Positions 6,702-13,439 of a DNA stretch of 19,691 nucleotides are shown piece by piece. The notes under the pieces were generated by a model, which saw nothing but the letters and a program-made list of their open reading frames with translations, ran no database searches and had not been told where the DNA came from. The translations under genes and the position numbers were made by a program. Position 1 is the first letter of the stretch. Each line of letters opens with the position of its first letter. Source of the DNA: Thermococcaceae archaeon (GTDB taxonomy: Archaea; Methanobacteriota_B; Thermococci; Thermococcales; Thermococcaceae); contig JAMOPD010000063.1 of assembly GCA_027064745.1 (NCBI GenBank), forward strand, positions 1-19,691, read 5' to 3'.

Positions 6702-7904
6702 ATGGTTAAAAGTAGACGTCTTGATATTGTTATCCTCATAGGCGTGCTGGTAGTGCTATTAGCTATGGGGTTCTATTCCCCAGCAGTATATCAAAAAAGC
6801 TCCACAAACAAGCAAGAGCTTAAGCTTGTAAACTTCACAGGACTTTGCATATATTCCTCCCCCGGCTTTTCTGTGCTCACTAATGGAGAGAAAAAGATTG
6901 CCATTCTGGGAACCTTGAAAACTGGCACAATTTACAAGGTCTCCGGTATAATGCTTAATAGCACCTACGGTAATAGGTTAAAACCGGTAAATATCTCCAG
7001 GACTAACCTTAGTGCACTAAAACTAAAAAATGTTACAGGAGTATTCTGGAGAGATGAAGGCTGTTATTTACTGACACCTTCTCGCATAAAACTCGCATGG
7101 TGTCCTAATGCAACTAAAGGAACACTTCTCAAGGTTGAAGGCATAAATTATGGCCATCTTTTCTATCCCATGAACTTCTCGACCAAGGGTTATCCAAAGA
7201 ATCCCGAGAATGGTATGCCATTTTTAGCTGAGGGCATTGTTATATACATCTCCCCAAACACTGTGATATGGAACGGTACCGAAGAAATCCGCCTTTATCT
7301 TCCCTACCATACCCACTTAAAGCTCGGAGAGAGGGTAAGGGTTCTTGGCATTGTGAAATTCTACTCCATGCTCACAATAGTCGTCGAATCACCAGAGGAT
7401 ATTAAAATAATCGGAGAAGCCCGAAAGATTTCCATAGATGAGGCATCTATCGGAGATATCGCAGAAGGAACATGTATGGTACTTGATAGCGGCAGGGCCA
7501 TTTCCCTAAAGTGTACCACCCTCAAATTGTATGGTTTTTCTGCTAAAAGAGGTGACATCGTGAAATTTGAAGCTATTCGAAGAAAGAGTTCCCTTTACTG
7601 TCTAAAATGTATAGTGATTGCATCGAGAAATACACTGAGCAACGATATCTGCACACCAAAGTTAGGTAAATTCGGAAAGATAGAAGGAAAAGTTAAGTGG
7701 GTCAGGGTTTATAAAAACGGCTTTGGCCTGGCCAATATAACGAGAAACTCCTGTTGGGTCCTTCTGAAACTTCCAAAATCCCTGAAAATCTCTCTTCGAG
7801 AAAATCAAACCATAACTGCATTTGGAACATTCACAACCTACAGGGGCATGCCCGCATTTCAAGTGAAGTCGAGGGAGGATATATGCTCAAAGAGATGTTC
7901 CTAG
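6702..7904 (+). CDS. Exported membrane-anchored protein with tandem OB-fold-like domains
   Basis: The product has 400 residues. Residues about 9-26 form one hydrophobic segment after a basic start (MVKSRRLD), so the protein is probably anchored with the rest outside. The exterior part contains about ten N-X-S/T sites, consistent with archaeal N-glycosylation. It appears to be built of repeated beta-rich units. The clearest runs from about 185 to 240, with GIVIYISPNTVIW, LKLGERVRVLGIVKF and VVESPEDIKIIG, typical of OB folds. Similar GxV...GxF patterns recur near 47-80, 140-150, 250-300 and 335-395. Several cysteines recur at unit ends and may pair. No enzyme motif is seen. The 3' end overlaps the TctA-family gene by 22 bp, so the two work together. 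What the OB folds bind (nucleic acid, sugar or protein) is unknown. Confidence 0.75.
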   Translation: MVKSRRLDIVILIGVLVVLLAMGFYSPAVYQKSSTNKQELKLVNFTGLCIYSSPGFSVLTNGEKKIAILGTLKTGTIYKVSGIMLNSTYGNRLKPVNISRTNLSALKLKNVTGVFWRDEGCYLLTPSRIKLAWCPNATKGTLLKVEGINYGHLFYPMNFSTKGYPKNPENGMPFLAEGIVIYISPNTVIWNGTEEIRLYLPYHTHLKLGERVRVLGIVKFYSMLTIVVESPEDIKIIGEARKISIDEASIGDIAEGTCMVLDSGRAISLKCTTLKLYGFSAKRGDIVKFEAIRRKSSLYCLKCIVIASRNTLSNDICTPKLGKFGKIEGKVKWVRVYKNGFGLANITRNSCWVLLKLPKSLKISLRENQTITAFGTFTTYRGMPAFQVKSREDICSKRCS

Positions 7905-9046
7905 GAGTCCTGTTTGGCACAGTCACAGGAATAACCCCTGCCCTGCATGTGAATACTATGGCATCTTTCTTAGATAGCCTGGATATTCTTAGTGGATTTT
8001 CATTCGTGCTCCTCGTATATGGCATGGGACTCACACATACGTTTCTGGATTCAATACCCTCCGCATTGTTTGGAGTTCCTGATGAGGGCACGGCATTAAG
8101 CATCCTACCCGCCCACAGATTGGTTCTTAAAGGAAGAGCTCTGGAGGTTGTTAATATCTCACTATGGGCGAGCTTTCTGGCTGTTCTCTTTACAATTCCA
8201 TTGCTTCCAATATATCCATCATTGGCAGAGAAGTACAGCCCTAACATAGGAAGGATCTTTGTTCTCATTCTTGCCATATTTCTGATTCTGACTGAGAAAG
8301 GCATAAAAAGGGTCTATGCCCTACTCATATTCCTCCTATCTGGTTATCTTGGAGTTATCGCAGAGAGATTTCCGATGAGAGAGCCGTATTTTCATCTCTT
8401 TGTGGGACTCTTTGCATTTCCAACATTGCTCATCTCCCTAAGATCAAACTTAAGGAAACTTGAGTTTGATGAAGATGGAAAAATAAAAATGAAATTCCCA
8501 AATTTTCTTTTCTTCTCCTTTCTCGGTTCTCTCCTCGGAATGGTGGCATCCCTGCTTCCGACATTCACATCCTCACAAGCTGCCATTATCGGCAGTTTTA
8601 TTTCAAAAGATGAACGTTCTTTTCTGACAGTGGTATTTTCCGTAAACACCTCAAACTTTCTATTTTCCTTAACCAACTTCTACTTCACAGGCAGAACAAG
8701 AAACGGAGTGATGATTCTCCTCAGGAAGAGGCATATACACCTAACACATGCCCAGCTGAATTTCCTTCTTCTGACAAGCCTCGCAGTTTCCCTCATCATA
8801 ATGCTCTATGGTTTAAGACTCGCTGGGGTTATCGGGAAACTGCTCCAGAAAGCAGATTATAGAAAACTAAACCTTGGAATAATGCTTTTTATAATTTCCA
8901 CTTCATACTATTTTGATGGTTTCATTGGAATAACCTTTCTCTTAACCGCAGGGATGATAGGCTATCTTGCTGTGAGGCTCGGTGTTAAAAGAACAAACTG
9001 CATGGGAGTTTTAATGCTAAAAATAATGTTAGAATTAAAAACATGA
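7883..9046 (+). CDS. TctA-family (DUF112/COG1784-like) polytopic membrane protein
   Basis: The product has 387 residues, strongly hydrophobic throughout, with roughly ten membrane segments. It starts with GVLFGTVTGITPALHVNT, the G-x-G-x-x-P-x-L-H-x-N pattern of archaeal TctA/DUF112 proteins. A second related segment, GSLLGMVASLLPTFTSSQAA, lies in the middle, as expected for an internally duplicated permease. FGVPDEGTALSILPAHRL is another family block. Bacterial TctA is the large permease subunit of tricarboxylate carriers; the archaeal substrate is not established and no TctB or TctC is present here. ATG 7883 is chosen because GGAGG lies 4 nt before it; the frame is open further upstream but that part overlaps the OB-fold gene. 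It converges on the gene at 9049 with a 2-bp gap. Confidence 0.8.
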   Translation: MLKEMFLGVLFGTVTGITPALHVNTMASFLDSLDILSGFSFVLLVYGMGLTHTFLDSIPSALFGVPDEGTALSILPAHRLVLKGRALEVVNISLWASFLAVLFTIPLLPIYPSLAEKYSPNIGRIFVLILAIFLILTEKGIKRVYALLIFLLSGYLGVIAERFPMREPYFHLFVGLFAFPTLLISLRSNLRKLEFDEDGKIKMKFPNFLFFSFLGSLLGMVASLLPTFTSSQAAIIGSFISKDERSFLTVVFSVNTSNFLFSLTNFYFTGRTRNGVMILLRKRHIHLTHAQLNFLLLTSLAVSLIIMLYGLRLAGVIGKLLQKADYRKLNLGIMLFIISTSYYFDGFIGITFLLTAGMIGYLAVRLGVKRTNCMGVLMLKIMLELKT

Positions 9047-9048
9047 AA

Positions 9049-9354
9049 TTAAGATCTTTCACGGAGAAGCTTCTGAAACTGAGAATAATCCGTAACAACC
9101 TTTATGTTCTCAAGAGTCTCAAAATAAATCTTCTTTATTTTAACCTTCCGTGTGGAGGTGTATTTCATCTGAGGCGGATCGTAGGACTCCGGTTCCACAA
9201 CCTCATCCTCAATTATATATGTTTTTAATTCAGGCTGTCCTATATACTTCCAGACTTCATAGAAAACCTCCGGAGAGAGGTGCATTTCCCCCTCAATTTC
9301 CGTGTAGTCTGCCCCAATATCTTCCAGAAACTCTTTTATAACGTCCAAGTTCAT
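9049..9354 (-). CDS. Conserved-looking small protein, function unknown
   Basis: The product has 101 residues and is acidic and soluble-looking (MNLDVIKEFLEDIGADYTEI at the start, many E and D in the middle, a basic KVKIKKIYFETLENIK stretch near the end). No domain is recognised. ATG 9354 is preferred over the in-frame GTG at 9363, because GGGTGA, 5 nt before the ATG, is the ribosome binding site and contains that GTG. A TATA-like TATTTAAC lies upstream on the minus strand (9387-9394). It lies at the inner edge of the segment bounded by inverted elements and would have pointed the other way before the proposed inversion. An AGTTC-TAT-GAACT inverted repeat overlaps its start. Confidence 0.7.
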   Translation of the reverse strand: MNLDVIKEFLEDIGADYTEIEGEMHLSPEVFYEVWKYIGQPELKTYIIEDEVVEPESYDPPQMKYTSTRKVKIKKIYFETLENIKVVTDYSQFQKLLRERS

Positions 9355-9412
9355 AGAACTCACCCTTAAATATTAGGATGCCAAGAGTTAAATACCTATC
9401 GGCGGCACTGTT

Positions 9413-9475
9413 CATACTGTCAGGATGACCTGTGGGGGTGCCTGACGGGCTGTCTAACCTATCCTGACCAGTATA
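9413..9475 (+). mobile_element. MITE-like palindromic element, copy B
   Basis: This 63-bp copy starts CATACTGTCAGGAT and ends ATCCTGACCAGTATA (one inserted base and a changed last base). Its core is the inverse complement of copy A1. Its flanks are GCACTGTT at 9405-9412 (reverse complement AACAGTGC, equal to the left flank of A1) and AAACTCTA at 9476-9483 (reverse complement TAGAGTTT, 7 of 8 equal to the right flank of A1). It lies between the KaiC-like gene and the small gene at 9354. Confidence 0.8.
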
Positions 9476-9500
9476 AAACTCTAAAAGGCATGAATTGTAC

Positions 9501-10250
9501 TTAATACATTTCACCACTTGGATAGACAACAATACCCTTGTTTGTTATTTCAAAGGGATATTTACGCATGGAATGCTTTGTCTCGCGCATTTTTCTGATT
9601 ATAAGGTAACGTTTAAGTTCAACATCCCTTTCCCTGAAGTCTAGAAGAATAAGGCCTCTTGAAATGTATTCCTCAATCCCATATCTGCTTATTTTTCCTG
9701 CCTTTGGATCAGGAGCCTCTGTAGTGAGGATGGAAGTTACCCCCATTTCAAGAAGTATCGTATTTAATTTAAGCAGAACCTCTCTAATCTGTGCTTCCTC
9801 TTTTAGCCTGAAGGCTATAGATGGAACCGAGTCTATAACGAGTCTTTTAGCGTTGATAGCCTTAACAACACGGTAAATATACCTAAGGAAGTTTTCTACA
9901 TTTAATCTATCCTCAAGAACAAATTTTTCCTCAGAAGGTAACCCTACTGTTGAGCTCACACCATCAATTATAGCAATTAGCCCCTCTTCTTCATATTTTT
10001 TGAAATCCCAACCAAATGTTCTGGTTTCCCTTCTGAGGTCTTGGGCTCTCTCTTCAAGAGTGACAAATACTCCAGGTTCCCCGTATTCTGCAGCACCTTT
10101 ATAGATAAACTGGGCACCGAATGTAGTCTTGCCAGTACCAGTAGAACCTGTAACCAAAATTGTAGTATTTTTTGGAAAACCACCACCAACAAGCTCATCT
10201 AAGCCAGGAATGCCACTCTTAATCCTCTCAACCTTATATTCACCATTCAT
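9501..10250 (-). CDS. Single-domain KaiC-like RecA-superfamily ATPase
   Basis: The product has 249 residues. It has SGIPGLDELVGGGFPKNTT (12-30), Walker A GSTGTGKT (35-42), the paired glutamates in VTLEERA (63-69) and Walker B LVIDS (137-141), the pattern of archaeal KaiC-domain proteins. It has one RecA fold, where cyanobacterial KaiC has two, and no extra DNA-binding domain. Such proteins are widespread in Thermococcales and linked to signalling or motility control, but the role of this one is unknown. ATG 10250 follows GGGTGAT by 4 nt; the in-frame GTG at 10259 is part of that site. Its promoter faces that of priL across 172 bp. Confidence 0.88.
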   Translation of the reverse strand: MNGEYKVERIKSGIPGLDELVGGGFPKNTTILVTGSTGTGKTTFGAQFIYKGAAEYGEPGVFVTLEERAQDLRRETRTFGWDFKKYEEEGLIAIIDGVSSTVGLPSEEKFVLEDRLNVENFLRYIYRVVKAINAKRLVIDSVPSIAFRLKEEAQIREVLLKLNTILLEMGVTSILTTEAPDPKAGKISRYGIEEYISRGLILLDFRERDVELKRYLIIRKMRETKHSMRKYPFEITNKGIVVYPSGEMY

Positions 10251-10422
10251 GGAAATCACCCGAGTATCTTGACACTGTTAAGTTTAACTCTCTGGCCATT
10301 TATAGGTTTTAGTTTTCCTATGATATAAGTCTTTTGGATTGGTACCAACAAATCTAGTAATACAACACCTAAAAATCACAAGAGTTTTATTTTCGTTGGT
10401 GGATATTTGATAAGGTGAAGCA
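10251..10422. promoter_or_regulatory. Divergent promoters of the KaiC-like gene and priL
   Basis: On the minus strand CTATAAAT (plus-strand 10298-10305), preceded by an AAAAC-type BRE, would start transcription near 10275. The inverted repeat GTTAA-GT-TTAAC at 10278-10289 covers that start and could be an operator. On the plus strand TTTTATTTT near 10385-10393 is a candidate TATA element, followed by AAGGTGAAG as the ribosome binding site before ATG 10423. Confidence 0.5.
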
Positions 10423-11613
10423 ATGTTAGATCCATTTGGACCAGCAGCAAAAGAACTGGTTAGAGAGATAGGAGGAGTAAATGAACTGCTGATGCGGATT
10501 CCGAGTTATGTAGGTATAGATAAGGCTATGGAAAGGGTAATTTGGCTTAAAAATGGGAAACTACCTTCGGAACTTTTGAAGTTGGCTGATTTAGAAGATC
10601 TTATGGGGTTCTATGCCCTTCTAGGAGCCCTAGCGTTTTCCCCCTATGGTCTTGAGATGGAGATTGTTAAAGAGGCCAATGCAAGGATATACACAGAGAG
10701 AATATCCAGATACGGCATTAGTCATAGTAAAATCAGCCTCCCTCTAACCACTTTCGATGAGGATGAGATTCCGAAGAAGGATCGCATTATATTAGAAAAA
10801 AGGCTCCACGAGGAGATATCATCTGAAGAAAGGAAAAAACTTCAGCTGGAGTATAAGATGCATATTAAAGACATCCTCTTGCTGTGGGAAGATAGTTTAA
10901 AAGAGATTTACATAAAGAAGGGACATGGTTATCTTACCGAGAGGCAGATGCTGAGACTCTGGAGGAAATCATTTGAGAGAAATGTTGAGAGAGCTGTGGA
11001 AATCCTCTATGAAATACGGGATGAATTACCCCAGTATTATCTCAGGCTGTACGAGAAGCTGAGTGAATTTGCTAGAGATTACTTTAAGGAAAGGCTTGAG
11101 AGATTTGGAAGTGCAAAAGCTCAGCCTCTGCGCTTTGATCTCTTCCCACCATGTATAAAAGCCGCCATAAGAGGTGTTCCATCTGGATTGAGGAATTATG
11201 CAATCACAGTACTTCTAACTTCTTTCCTGAGCTATGCGCGTATATGTCCCAATCCACCAAGAAAGGACATCAGAGTGAAAGATTGCATTAAAGACCTGAG
11301 TGTAATAGAAAAGGAGATTCTTCCTGTCATAATTGAGGCTGGAAACAGATGCACGCCACCTCTGTTTGAGGATCAGCCAAATGAGGTCAAGAATATCTGG
11401 TATCACCTTGGCTTTGGATTCACGGATAAGCCAAACATCGAAGACAGTGGGAATACCCCATGGTATTTCCCCCCAAACTGCGACAAGATAAGAGCAAATG
11501 CTCCTCAGCTATGTAAGCCAGATAGAAATTGCAGGAATATAAAGAATCCTCTCACATATTACCTGAGGAGGCTCTACCTTGAGAACAAACGGTCAGGTGA
11601 GAAAAATGAGTGA
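10423..11613 (+). CDS. priL: DNA primase large subunit PriL
   Basis: The product has 396 residues, the archaeal PriL length. PriL carries a [4Fe-4S] cluster and helps the catalytic subunit start and hand over RNA/DNA primers at replication. The C-terminal cluster region is visible, with candidate ligands C244 (FPPCIKA), C353 (PPNCDK), C364 (PQLCKPD) and C370 (RNCRNIKNPLTYY). The N-terminal half is helical and charged, as expected. It overlaps priS by 8 bp (the priS start lies within the last codons), so the two primase subunits are made together. The start ATG 10423 follows AAGGTGAAG. Confidence 0.95.
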   Translation: MLDPFGPAAKELVREIGGVNELLMRIPSYVGIDKAMERVIWLKNGKLPSELLKLADLEDLMGFYALLGALAFSPYGLEMEIVKEANARIYTERISRYGISHSKISLPLTTFDEDEIPKKDRIILEKRLHEEISSEERKKLQLEYKMHIKDILLLWEDSLKEIYIKKGHGYLTERQMLRLWRKSFERNVERAVEILYEIRDELPQYYLRLYEKLSEFARDYFKERLERFGSAKAQPLRFDLFPPCIKAAIRGVPSGLRNYAITVLLTSFLSYARICPNPPRKDIRVKDCIKDLSVIEKEILPVIIEAGNRCTPPLFEDQPNEVKNIWYHLGFGFTDKPNIEDSGNTPWYFPPNCDKIRANAPQLCKPDRNCRNIKNPLTYYLRRLYLENKRSGEKNE

Positions 11614-12637
11614 GCTTTTTAGAGAGGTCACAAAGAAGGAGAGACTCATTTACTACAGAAAGGAATGGAATGCTAACAAAATTCCAGGTTTTTTGGTAGA
11701 AACTCTGGAAAAGAGAGAATTCGGGTTTGACCACACTGGTGAAGGGCCAAATGATAGGAAGAACGTCTTTCAGGACGTCAGGGATTTGGAAGACTATGTA
11801 AAAGCGACAGCTCCCTATGCAATGTTCTCAAGCGTGGCTCTTTATGAAGAGCCGAGGGAAATGGCTGGGTGGATGGGAGCCGAGCTTGTATTTGATATAG
11901 ATGCCAAAGACCTGCCATTGAGGAGATGTAATCATGAACACGGTATGGTATGCCCTGTCTGCCTCGAGGATGCAAAAGAGCTTGCTAAAGATACGCTTGT
12001 GGTGTTGAAAGAGGATTTTGGGCTTGAGGATGTGCATGCTATTTATTCGGGAAGGGGTTATCATATCAGGGTCATTGATGAATGGGCCCTCCAGCTTGAC
12101 GGAAAGGCCAGGGAGAGGATTCTGGCATATATATCGGCTGCTGAGGAAATAACATTTGAAGACCTTCAGAGCAGAAAAGTCATGCTTTCATCAGGTTACT
12201 TCAGGGTCTTCCGTCTCCGCTTTGGTTATTTTATCAGGAGAATCAACGAAAATCACCTCTTAAATATAGGGCTCAACAAAGGCCAGATGAAGAAAATCAT
12301 GGAAAACAGGAAACAGATTTATGATGGTTTTGTCAGAAAAGCACTTTTAACATCATTTCCCCGCGGCATAGGATACAAAACACTGCTGAAGCTATTTGCA
12401 CTCTCATCAACGTTCTCAAAGGCATATTTTGACGGTAGGGTTACCGTTGACGTGAAAAGGATCCTGAGAGTGCCGTCAAGTCTCCACTCAAAGGCAGGCT
12501 TCGTAACGACGTACATTGGGACTTCAGAACGGGATCTCGAAAAATTTAATCCTTTTAAGAATGCTGTTCCTAGATTCAGAAAGAAAGAGGTTGAAGAGGC
12601 ATACAAAATATGGCGCGAGGAGCATGGGAAGGGTTAA
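11606..12637 (+). CDS. priS: DNA primase catalytic small subunit PriS
   Basis: The product has 343 residues, of archaeal/eukaryotic primase type. The metal-binding aspartates are in ELVFDIDAKD (D97 and D99). A zinc-knuckle-like CNHEHGMVCPVC stretch follows (C108, C116, C119 with histidines). The nucleotide-binding YSGRGYHIRV lies at 147-156, and a third acidic residue is expected in the VTVDVKRILRVPSSLH block near the C-terminus. ATG 11606 is chosen because AGGTGAG lies 4 nt before it; further in-frame codons upstream sit within priL. All key residues appear present. The 3' end overlaps the first codons of a decayed transporter gene. Confidence 0.95.
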   Translation: MSELFREVTKKERLIYYRKEWNANKIPGFLVETLEKREFGFDHTGEGPNDRKNVFQDVRDLEDYVKATAPYAMFSSVALYEEPREMAGWMGAELVFDIDAKDLPLRRCNHEHGMVCPVCLEDAKELAKDTLVVLKEDFGLEDVHAIYSGRGYHIRVIDEWALQLDGKARERILAYISAAEEITFEDLQSRKVMLSSGYFRVFRLRFGYFIRRINENHLLNIGLNKGQMKKIMENRKQIYDGFVRKALLTSFPRGIGYKTLLKLFALSSTFSKAYFDGRVTVDVKRILRVPSSLHSKAGFVTTYIGTSERDLEKFNPFKNAVPRFRKKEVEEAYKIWREEHGKG

Positions 12638-13079
12638 AATCAGTGTGAGACTTGGTGTCCTCCTGTTTCTGGGGGGGTTTTACACATTCAGAGAGTCTGG
12701 ATGGTTGAGGAGGGTTTGTAAAGAGCTGAGGTTCTACTGCTTGCTATTGCTTTAGCTTTGAACTGGGTTTTTCTATTCACTGCATTCCTCTATACGACGC
12801 TTGTGTACTACATTGCGCCTATTATTGGCGTTGTAATATCAGCGAGTTCCTTGGTGAGAAAATCACAGACACTTCTCATAACACTCGCATTTCTGGGAGT
12901 TATTATAATAATGAGCGGTGAAGAATTCCTAACCTTGGGAGGTTTCTGAGGAGTATTAACTCTCTACTCGTGGTTCATACTGTCTTTGCCTTCCGTTTAT
13001 GCATTTCTGATGAGGTGTTCCTACAGCAAGAACTATTGTTGGAGCTCTTGATCTCACTGCTGGATATATTGAAACATTA
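12624..13079 (+). pseudogene. Decayed DMT/EamA-type transporter gene
   Basis: Fragments of a hydrophobic permease are scattered over two frames with several stops. One frame from 12624 gives VRLGVLLFLGGFYTFRES. A second, open from 12722, gives LAIALALNWVFLFTAFLYTT, YYIAPIIGVVISASS and ITLAFLGVIIIMSGEEF (about 12740-12949), then a TGA. In the same frame GVLTLYSWFIL and LPSVYAFLM continue, then further stops. ALNWVFLFTAFLYTT followed by YY.AP is the pattern of EamA/DMT-family permeases. Expected residues between YTT and YY are missing, so deletions as well as a frameshift are likely. An intact DMT permease lies at 17688, but I cannot say whether it is the parent. Confidence 0.65.
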
Positions 13080-13401
13080 GGTGAGGGGGCTATAGCCCGC
13101 CTTCTGTATTCAGAGGCATTCGACTGAGCGGCCTACCACGGGGCTCCCACCGGGAACTCATCACCCCTCCTTTGGCCTTGCACCCCGCGGGACGGCCGTT
13201 TCACCGATCCCCGACGGGTCGTCTGCGGGTTAGCTCGGGCACCGTTGCCGGGTCCTTCGCCGCTTTCATCCCCATGCCCGCCGGGACGTGTCGTTTCTGC
13301 GCCGTTGCCCTCCCTCTCGAGAGGTGCCTTGCGGCACCGCGGTCCCGGTGTGGTGGGCGGAACTTCCTCGGGCAGAGCCCGACAGCCCCAGCCCCCTCAC
13401 C
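13080..13401 (-). ncRNA. rnpB: RNase P RNA (archaeal type A)
   Basis: This 322-nt GC-rich RNA is the catalytic part of RNase P, which removes tRNA 5' leaders. Its ends form a perfect 12-bp P1 helix, GGTGAGGGGGCT at the 5' end (13390-13401) with AGCCCCCTCACC at the 3' end (13080-13091). Conserved blocks are GAGGAAGTTCCGCCC near the 5' side (P4 strand, around 13355-13369), GCAGAAACGACAC, and the 3' block ATACAGAAGGCGGGCTATAG. A TATA box sits 22-34 nt upstream. The gene is followed by the decayed transporter on the opposite strand. Apparent open frames of 80-99 codons across it are by-products of high GC. Confidence 0.95.
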
Positions 13402-13422
13402 AGAAAAGGTTAGAGAAATAGA

Positions 13423-13435
13423 GGATAAAAAGGTT
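13423..13435 (-). promoter_or_regulatory. Promoter of the RNase P RNA gene
   Basis: AACCTTTTTATCC on the minus strand is a BRE-TATA pair centred about 27 nt before the P1-defined 5' end at 13401. It lies between the stop codon of the surface-protein gene and rnpB, so rnpB has its own promoter despite the 38-nt gap. Confidence 0.65.
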
Positions 13436-13439
13436 AGGT

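Noticed and set aside
6490-9483. The segment between the inverted elements as a composite transposon
   Set aside because: Outer flanking 8-mers (AACAGTGC and AAACTCTA) do not match, as a composite insertion would require; the cross-matching flanks fit an inversion instead.
12976-12984. CATACTGTC, matching the start of the palindromic elements, inside the decayed transporter
   Set aside because: The match stops after 9 bases, there is no second terminus, and the bases are in frame with the permease fragment.
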